A stretch of 64,000 bases of DNA from contig JBBIQS010000004.1 of assembly GCA_037442205.1 (NCBI GenBank), forward strand, positions 1-64,000, in the 5' to 3' direction. This stretch comes from JBBIQS01 sp037442205. Its GTDB lineage: Bacteria > Myxococcota > Myxococcia > Myxococcales > UBA5297. The position numbers and the translations under genes were made by a program. Positions 58,017 through 64,000 of the stretch are shown here, piece by piece (the stretch's first letter is position 1; every line of letters starts with the position of its first letter). The notes beneath the pieces are model-generated. The model was not told the origin of the DNA and did no database searches. It saw nothing but the letters and a program-made list of their open reading frames with translations.

Positions 58017-61000
58017 TCGCCGTCTCCCAGCTTGCCGGCGGCGGCCTTCTTGAGCGCCGGGCCCTCGGGGGTCTCGACCAGCGACACCGGGTAGAGCACC
58101 TGGTCGGTGGTGGCGGTGCGCGCCTTCTTGAGCACCTTGTAGTCGGAGCGCAGCCGGGCCAGCGACTCCTGCGTCTTGTCGCACCACTCGTTGTCCACCA
58201 GCTTGAACTCCAGGCATTTCTGGACGGTGGTCGAGTAGGCCTCGGTGGCCTTCTCCTCCAGGCCGGTGACCTTGTCCACCAGGGTCTGGCGGTAGACGTC
58301 GCAGCCCTCCTCGCCGAACTGCCGCTTGATGTCCGGCGGGCAGGGGGACTCGACCAGGCTGGTGGCGAAGCGCTCCAGCACGAAGCCCTTCTTGTAGCTG
58401 GCGGCGAGGATCCACTCCACGCTCTTGAAGTTGAAGACGTCGCTGTAGCTGTCCTGCAGCTTCTTGGCCTCGGTCAGCTTGGCCTTGAAGGCGTTCTCCA
58501 GCGCCTTGCCGCGGCCGGTGAGGGCGATGGCGTCCCACTTCTTGAACTCGGCCTCGGCCAGCTGGAAGCGGCTGTAGCCGGCGGCGGCGCTGGCCGCCTC
58601 GTCCTTGGCGGTGAGGTTGCGCTTCTTGTACTCGTTGGTGGCGGCCTGGAAGCTGTCACGGGCGCCCTTCTCGTCCTTGAGAGTGCGCTCGCAGTCGCCG
58701 ATCCGCTTGTAGGCGTCGACCACCCGCTCCGACTGCTTGGTGTCGCGGGCGAACTTGCGGATGAACTCCGACAGCGCCCGGGTCTGGCCGCCGCAGTCGT
58801 TCATCTTCTCGTAGATGGTGGCCGCCTTGTACAGGTTCTTGGGCGCGTCCTCGTCGGTGGGGAAGAGCTCGGAGTAGCGGGTGAACTGCTTGGCCGCCTC
58901 CTGGTAGCGCTGCAGGCCGTCGAGCAGGCGGGCCAGGTTGTTGAGCGCCGCCGGGCGGTCCTTGCTCTTGGGGTACTTCTCGACCAGCAGCTTGTAGCGG
59001 TCGACCGCCTTGTCGAAGTCGTAGCTGTTCTCGGCGTTGACCGCCACCCGGAACAGGGCGGTGTCGGCCAGCTCGGACTTGGGGTACTCGGAGAAGATGC
59101 GCTCGTAGAGCTTGAGGGCCGAGTCGAAGCGGCGGGCCTTCTCGCGGCAGACCGCGGCGTTGTTGAGGGCCTTGTCGGCGAACTTGTAGCCCTTGTTGCG
59201 GGAGACCAGGTCCTCGTAGAGCTTGCCGGCCTCGTCCCACTTGTTCTCGGCCATCAGCTTCTCGGCCTGCTTGAACATGGCGTTGTCGCCGAAGTCGGTG
59301 AGGATCTTGCCGGCGTCGCTCTTGGGGTCGACCTTGGCCTTGCCGGTCTTCGGGTCGGCCAGCACCAGCCGGTCGGTGAACTCCTTGACCGCCGGCCAAT
59401 CCTTGGTGATCAGGAAGGTCTCGAGGGTGAGGTTGCTGGCGAACTTGGCGAACTCGCTCTCCGGCCAGCGCTCGGCCACCTCGGCGAAGCGGCGGCGGGC
59501 CTCCTCGAAGTCGTCGTAGAGGTAGAAGGTCTCGGCGGCGCGGTAGGCGACCTGGGCCGCCTTGTCGTGCTTGGGGTTGACCTTGAGGAAGGTGTCGCCG
59601 GCGGCGACGAACTTCTGCCAGATCTCCGGCAGCGGCTCCTTCTTGATCGGCTTGTCCTCCGGCCGGTCCTTGCTGGTGATCACCGGGCGGGTCTCCAGCA
59701 CCGGCGGGGTGGCCCGCTGCTGGGAGTCGATCTCCTTCTGCCAGGAGAGGACCGCGGCGTAGGCGGCGTCGGTCAGGTACTTGTTGTCGGCGGTCGAGTC
59801 GCGCACCGCCTCGTAGGTCTTGGCGGCCTCGAGGAACTGCAGCGAGGAGTAGAGGCACTCCGCCAGGTAGAACTGCAGCTCGTAGGCCAGCTTGGAGTGC
59901 GGGAAGCGCTTGAGGTAGTCGCCGTAGCCGCGGGCGGCGATCTCGAACTCGCGCTTGGCCAGCTCGATCTTGGCCGTCTTGGCGTACTGGATGGCCTGCT
60001 GGTGGTGGTAGACCGCCGCCGAGTACAGGCTCTTCTCCGACAGCTCGGCCGCGGCCTTGATCACCTCGGAGTCGGACTTGTTCTTCTCGTACCACTTCGA
60101 CCCGGGGGCGAAGTTCTTCACCAGCAGGTCGCGCTCCTGGAAGGCCTTGTCGAAGTCGCGCAGGCCCTGCTCGTAGGCGCGGACGATCTTGTCCTGGATC
60201 TGCGGGGCGTTGGTGGCCAGCGGGTCCTTGGCCAGATAGGTCTTGTAGGCCGCCACCGCCTCGGTCCACTTGGTCTGGTCGCTGTAGACGTCGCCGATGC
60301 GCTTCCACAGCTCGCCTTCCCAGGGGCGGGGGCCGATCTTGGCGAACATCTCCTGGGCCTTGGCGATCGAGCCCCACTTCTCGTCGGTGAGCGAGATCGC
60401 CATGTACTGCAGGGCCTCGCTGCGAAGGTCGCCGCCGGCCTGCTCCTCGCCCGCCTCGCGGCTCTTCAGGTCGTAGTAGTCGACCAGCGCCACGAAGGTC
60501 TCCACCGCCTTGGGGAAGTCGTCCATGCGGTAGTAGACCCAGCCCAGTTTGTAGAGCGCCTTGTCGTAGAGCGGGTGGTCCTTGAACTGGATGGCGGCCC
60601 GGTAGGCCTCGGCCGAGCGCTCCAGGTAGCCGGGCTCGTTGACCGCGTCGAAGTAGTACTCGCCCAGCCGCACCCAGGCCTCGGCCACGAACTTCGAGCC
60701 CGGGTACTTCTCGATCAGCCGGTGGAAGGTGTCCCGGCTCTGCTCCAGCTCGCCCTGCTTCTCCAGGCAGAAGCCCAGCAGGTAGTAGCTGCCGTCGTTG
60801 AGCCGGTAGCTCGGGAACTGGGTGATCAGCCGCTGGTAGAGGTCGATCGACTTCTGGAAGCTCTGCTTGGGCTCGGGGGGCGCACTGGCCAGCTTGCCGG
60901 CCTCGACCTGCTTGAGCGCCTCCTCGTAGTCCTTCATCGCCACCGCGTAGTCGTCCTTGGTCTTCTCGTAGTAGAGCTCGGCCAGGCGGAACATCACGTC

Positions 61001-61483
61001 GGGCGTGTACTTGGCGTCGTCCGGGTAGCGCTGCAGGAACTCCTCGAACATGGCGATGGCGTCGAGCCGCTCCTTGCGCTCGAGCACTTCCACGTCGCTG
61101 ATCGCCTTCTCGTAGCTCTGCTCCAGCTCCTTGCGCTTCTCCTCGTACTTCTTCTCGATCAGCAGCTGGACTTCCTTGCGGAACTCCTTGCCCTGCTCCT
61201 CGAAGTCGCGCAGCGAGTCGGACAGGTCGCGGTACTCGGCCTCCTCCTCCGGGTTGCGCCCGAAGCCCTCGAACAGCTTGGCCTCGATGCGCTCGGCCGG
61301 CCCGACGAGCTTCTTCTCCTCGCCAGCGCCCTGGGCGCCCGCCGGCTGGGCGGCAGCCGCCGGCTCGGGCCTGGCTGCCGGCTCCGATTTGGCCTTGGCC
61401 GCCGCGGGCGCAGCCGCGCCTTGGCCCGTCGCCGGGGCGGCGGTCCACAGGAGCATCAGCAGGCTGGCGGACAGCAGGGTCAT
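58013..61483 (-). CDS. gltD: GltD/AgmU-like giant TPR motility protein
   Basis: A 1,156-residue periplasmic protein with a signal peptide (MTLLSASLLMLLWTAAPATG), a coiled coil and many TPR-like helices (MFRLAELYYEKTKDDYAVAM, ALYKLGWVYYRMDDFPKAVE, ALNNAAVCREKARRFDSALK). Length and order match AgmU/GltD of Myxococcus (about 1,200 aa), a periplasmic component of the gliding machinery that decorates the helical track. It ends in AAGKLGDGE, a motif also found in the next gene product. AAGGATCG precedes the ATG at 61483. Confidence 0.8.
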   Translation of the reverse strand: MTLLSASLLMLLWTAAPATGQGAAAPAAAKAKSEPAARPEPAAAAQPAGAQGAGEEKKLVGPAERIEAKLFEGFGRNPEEEAEYRDLSDSLRDFEEQGKEFRKEVQLLIEKKYEEKRKELEQSYEKAISDVEVLERKERLDAIAMFEEFLQRYPDDAKYTPDVMFRLAELYYEKTKDDYAVAMKDYEEALKQVEAGKLASAPPEPKQSFQKSIDLYQRLITQFPSYRLNDGSYYLLGFCLEKQGELEQSRDTFHRLIEKYPGSKFVAEAWVRLGEYYFDAVNEPGYLERSAEAYRAAIQFKDHPLYDKALYKLGWVYYRMDDFPKAVETFVALVDYYDLKSREAGEEQAGGDLRSEALQYMAISLTDEKWGSIAKAQEMFAKIGPRPWEGELWKRIGDVYSDQTKWTEAVAAYKTYLAKDPLATNAPQIQDKIVRAYEQGLRDFDKAFQERDLLVKNFAPGSKWYEKNKSDSEVIKAAAELSEKSLYSAAVYHHQQAIQYAKTAKIELAKREFEIAARGYGDYLKRFPHSKLAYELQFYLAECLYSSLQFLEAAKTYEAVRDSTADNKYLTDAAYAAVLSWQKEIDSQQRATPPVLETRPVITSKDRPEDKPIKKEPLPEIWQKFVAAGDTFLKVNPKHDKAAQVAYRAAETFYLYDDFEEARRRFAEVAERWPESEFAKFASNLTLETFLITKDWPAVKEFTDRLVLADPKTGKAKVDPKSDAGKILTDFGDNAMFKQAEKLMAENKWDEAGKLYEDLVSRNKGYKFADKALNNAAVCREKARRFDSALKLYERIFSEYPKSELADTALFRVAVNAENSYDFDKAVDRYKLLVEKYPKSKDRPAALNNLARLLDGLQRYQEAAKQFTRYSELFPTDEDAPKNLYKAATIYEKMNDCGGQTRALSEFIRKFARDTKQSERVVDAYKRIGDCERTLKDEKGARDSFQAATNEYKKRNLTAKDEAASAAAGYSRFQLAEAEFKKWDAIALTGRGKALENAFKAKLTEAKKLQDSYSDVFNFKSVEWILAASYKKGFVLERFATSLVESPCPPDIKRQFGEEGCDVYRQTLVDKVTGLEEKATEAYSTTVQKCLEFKLVDNEWCDKTQESLARLRSDYKVLKKARTATTDQVLYPVSLVETPEGPALKKAAAGKLGDGE

Positions 61484-61515
61484 CGATCCTTCCGGGTCCC
61501 TCGCGGCAAGGAGGC

Positions 61516-63852
61516 CTACTCCACCTCCTTGAGGACCTCCTTGAACTCGTCGTCCAGGCCCTTGAGCTCGCGGTCCTTCTGCTTGGCGAGCCCCTGGATC
61601 TGGTTGGTCTTGTCCTGCTTGCGGGTCCAGGCCACGTCCACCAGCCCGACGTCGGCCTTGAGCACCAGCTCGTAGAACTGGCGCCGCACCCTGAGGAAGC
61701 TGTCGTAGGCGATGGCCCCCACCAGGTTCTGGGCGCTGCCCGCCACCTTCTTCACCTCTTCGTCATAGGAGGTCAGCCGCTCCGACTCGGCCTGCACCTT
61801 CTGGCGGATGACGTTGCTCTTCCTGCGCACCGCCTCGCGGATCTTCTCCTTGGCGGTGCCGGTGCGGGCGCGCATCGCCGACATCGACTGGCGGGCGGCA
61901 TCCACCTCGCGCAGCACCGCCACCGCGTCCGCGCCCAGGTCCGAGCGCACCGAGGCCAGCAGCGAGCGCTCGCGCTCCATCACCTGCTCGTAGCGGGCCC
62001 GCAGCTCTGCGTCGGCGTTGCCCAGCAGCCCCAGCTTGGCCTTCTCGTCGCGCATCTTGCGCTGCAGCAGCTTGAGCTCCTCGGCCAGCTGGTTGGCGAC
62101 CTCGCGCTCCTGGCGCATCCGCTCGGCGAACTCGCGGTCGGACTCGGCGTCGGGGGTCCGCTGCTCACGGGTGTCGCCGTAGAACTTCTCCAGCGCCGCC
62201 AGCAGCGCGTACAGGCTCTCGGTCTGGTAACTGAGCCGGAAGGCGCTCTGGTCCAGCTCGGTGATCCGCTCGGCCATCCGGTGCTTGCGCTCGGCCAGCT
62301 CGCTCTCGCTCTTGGGCAGGTTCTTGAAGCGCTCCTCCAGCCCGGCCCGCTCCTGCTGCACCGCCGCCAGCTCGGCCTCGATCTTGGCCAGCCGCTGCGC
62401 GCCGACCAACCGCTTCTCCACGCCCAGCAGGTCGGCGTCGAGCTTGGCCAGGGCGCTGTCCACCGCCTCGGCCCGGCTCAGCCCCTCCTGGAAGGTCGGG
62501 AAGATATCCAGCTCGCGCTTGTCGAGCAGGTCGAGCAGCCGCCCGGCGATCTCGTTGGAGTCGGCCACCCCCTTCTTGCTGGCATCGAGGTCGCCGGTCA
62601 TCCGCACCGCCTCGGCGACGTCCTTCTGCGTGGTGGCCCACTTGACGGCGATCGGCGGCAGGAAGGCCGAGATGTCGAAGGTCTTGCCCGACTCGGCGAT
62701 CACCTTCTGCAGGTACTTGACCGGGTCGTCGTGGGCCTTCAGCCGGCCGTCGATGTTGTCGTAGACCTCGAGGTAGGTGTTGATGATCGAGGTGTAGGCG
62801 TCGGTGGCTTCCTGGTACTTGCCCAGCTTGAGCAGCAGGTGGCCCTGGAGGATGCGGGCCTCGGGGGCAACCACCGAGTCCGGGGCGGCCAGCAGCAGCT
62901 TCTCGCAGGCCTGGTTGGCCTTCTCGTACTCCTCGGGGCCCGAGTCCTTGGCCTTGCGCACGTGCGTCCAGGCGATCTCATAGAGGGCGTCGACGAAGTT
63001 GTCGGACTTGTAGTCGATCTCCTGGTAGCGATCGAGCGCCTCGGTGTACTTGCCCAGCTCGAAGAGGACCCGCCCCAGCGAGAGGTTGGCCATCTCGTGG
63101 ACCCGCTTCTCGCGCACGTCCTTGGCGGGCAGCTTGAGGACGCGCTCGAAGTACGGGATGGCGCCGGCCAGGTCGCCCTTCTGGATCGAGAGCACGCCCA
63201 GGAAGTAGAAGCTCTGCATCGCGTAGGCGCCGCCAGCCTCGGCGATGGCCTCGAACACCTCCCAGGCGCGGTCCTTGCGGTCGCGGTCGGGGATGTCGGT
63301 GCGGCGGAACAGCCATTTGGCGTAGACGTAGGCCACGTCGGCGGGCAGCGCGCCCGAGGGACCCTTGGCCTTCTCGATGTACTGGTCGATGCCGCTGAAC
63401 TCGTTGATGCGCCCGCTGATCTCCAGGTAGCGGCCCAGCGCGTCGCGGTAGTGGCTGCCGCGCTGGTTCATGTGCTCGCGGAAGTAGAGGCGGGCCCCGA
63501 GGAAGTTCTGCTCCTGGTAGAGCGACTCGGCCAGCATGTACAGCGAGTCGGGGTACTCGCGGGCCTGGCGGAAGACCGGGCTGCCGATCAGGTCGTAGAA
63601 CAGGACCGAGGCCGCCTGGTAGTTGTTGAGCAGGAACTGGATCTCGCCGTCGTTGTAGCGGCGCTTGAGCTCCTCCTCCTCGCTGGGGTCCTGGCGATAG
63701 ACGTACTGCTTCTCCACCACCTGCAGGCGGTTCTCGAGCTCGGTCAGCGAGGAGCGCAGGCGCGTCACCTCGCCGGCGGCGGCCTCGGCGCTCTGGGCCA
63801 GAGCGCTGAGCGGCAGCGAGAGCAGCAGGAGGATGGAGGCCAGGAGGCGCAT
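61516..63852 (-). CDS. Periplasmic TPR/coiled-coil motility protein (GltC position)
   Basis: A 778-residue protein with a signal peptide (MRLLASILLLLSLPLSALA), TPR-like helices in the first half (VLFYDLIGSPVFRQAREYPD, GRYLEISGRINEFSGIDQYI, AIPYFERVLKLPAKDVREKR) and a long coiled coil in the second (LAKIEAELAAVQQERAGLEE, VANQLAEELKLLQRKMRDEK). It is the first of the TPR trio, upstream of the GltD-like gene by 32 bp. By position and make-up it may be GltC; I am not certain of the symbol. Confidence 0.7.
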   Translation of the reverse strand: MRLLASILLLLSLPLSALAQSAEAAAGEVTRLRSSLTELENRLQVVEKQYVYRQDPSEEEELKRRYNDGEIQFLLNNYQAASVLFYDLIGSPVFRQAREYPDSLYMLAESLYQEQNFLGARLYFREHMNQRGSHYRDALGRYLEISGRINEFSGIDQYIEKAKGPSGALPADVAYVYAKWLFRRTDIPDRDRKDRAWEVFEAIAEAGGAYAMQSFYFLGVLSIQKGDLAGAIPYFERVLKLPAKDVREKRVHEMANLSLGRVLFELGKYTEALDRYQEIDYKSDNFVDALYEIAWTHVRKAKDSGPEEYEKANQACEKLLLAAPDSVVAPEARILQGHLLLKLGKYQEATDAYTSIINTYLEVYDNIDGRLKAHDDPVKYLQKVIAESGKTFDISAFLPPIAVKWATTQKDVAEAVRMTGDLDASKKGVADSNEIAGRLLDLLDKRELDIFPTFQEGLSRAEAVDSALAKLDADLLGVEKRLVGAQRLAKIEAELAAVQQERAGLEERFKNLPKSESELAERKHRMAERITELDQSAFRLSYQTESLYALLAALEKFYGDTREQRTPDAESDREFAERMRQEREVANQLAEELKLLQRKMRDEKAKLGLLGNADAELRARYEQVMERERSLLASVRSDLGADAVAVLREVDAARQSMSAMRARTGTAKEKIREAVRRKSNVIRQKVQAESERLTSYDEEVKKVAGSAQNLVGAIAYDSFLRVRRQFYELVLKADVGLVDVAWTRKQDKTNQIQGLAKQKDRELKGLDDEFKEVLKEVE

Positions 63853-63862
63853 CGGTCGAGCT

Positions 63863-64000
63863 CTACGGCGACTTGGTCCCCTCGGCGGGAGCGGCGGCCG
63901 GCTCGGCGGCGTGCTCGCTCTTCTTCATGGCGCCGTCGGTGGAGCGCTCCAGGTCGTAGCGGACCGCCGGGCGATCCTTGAGGTCGGCGGTGATCCCGCC
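63863..64000 (-). CDS. C-terminal end of a further protein (partial)
   Basis: The last 45 codons of a gene that continues past the right edge: GGITADLKDRPAVRYDLERS, TDGAMKKSEHAAEPAAAPAE and GTKSP, then TAG at 63863-63865. It ends 10 bp before the TPR gene and so probably belongs to the same operon. Too short to identify. Confidence 0.6.
   Translation of the reverse strand, partial: GGITADLKDRPAVRYDLERSTDGAMKKSEHAAEPAAAPAEGTKSP

Overview
The window comes from a high-GC Gram-negative bacterium, most likely a myxobacterium (Myxococcota). The evidence is a run of genes in the order of the Glt/Agl gliding-motility cluster (TPR proteins like GltD/AgmU and GltE/AglT, a small GltF-like protein, an FHA-TM-TonB-like GltG), next to a Wza-type exopolysaccharide export lipoprotein and an outer-membrane barrel. 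All host genes lie on the minus strand: the glt block (about 53.3-64 kb), a 1,827-residue secreted repeat protein, the export genes (44.4-46.4 kb), comM, and recA at the left edge.

A complete prophage of about 41.6 kb (2017-43644) sits inside comM. The 5' part of comM is at 43640-44295 and the 3' part at 1143-2021. The break lies in the codons of the Walker A loop, and joining the two ends restores an unbroken comM. A large serine integrase is encoded at the right end, and its last codons lie in host DNA.

The prophage is a short-tailed (podovirus) phage with a head module like Bordetella phage BPP-1 (portal, Bbp19-like, scaffold, BPP-1-type capsid, Bbp16-like cement) and T7-like tail and ejection proteins (gp11-, gp12-, gp13- and gp14-like, then two large internal virion proteins). 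Leftward from the switch at 33.2 kb run a Cro-like gene, a cytosine methyltransferase, an O-like replication protein with a candidate origin inside its gene, a RusA-like resolvase, terminase, head, tail, ejection and lysis genes, ending just before attL. Rightward run the repressor and an ImmA/IrrE-type protease. After a divergent operator comes an early right operon: two small proteins, a putative annealing protein, a PD-(D/E)XK Fe-S nuclease, an SMC-like ATPase, a tRNA-Thr, a Gp37/Gp68-family protein, an ASCH-like protein, small zinc proteins and the integrase.

The most notable observations are: comM disruption at the Walker A codons, with an integrase whose 3' end is rewritten on integration; four 11-bp iterons beside a polypurine tract inside the replication gene; a 24-bp repeated leader at the same distance from two TTG start codons (terS and a lysis gene); a probably leaderless cro-like gene; a symmetric divergent promoter/operator; a coding frame with no canonical start in the lysis region; and a short KLGDxE motif shared by the C-termini of two neighbouring motility proteins.
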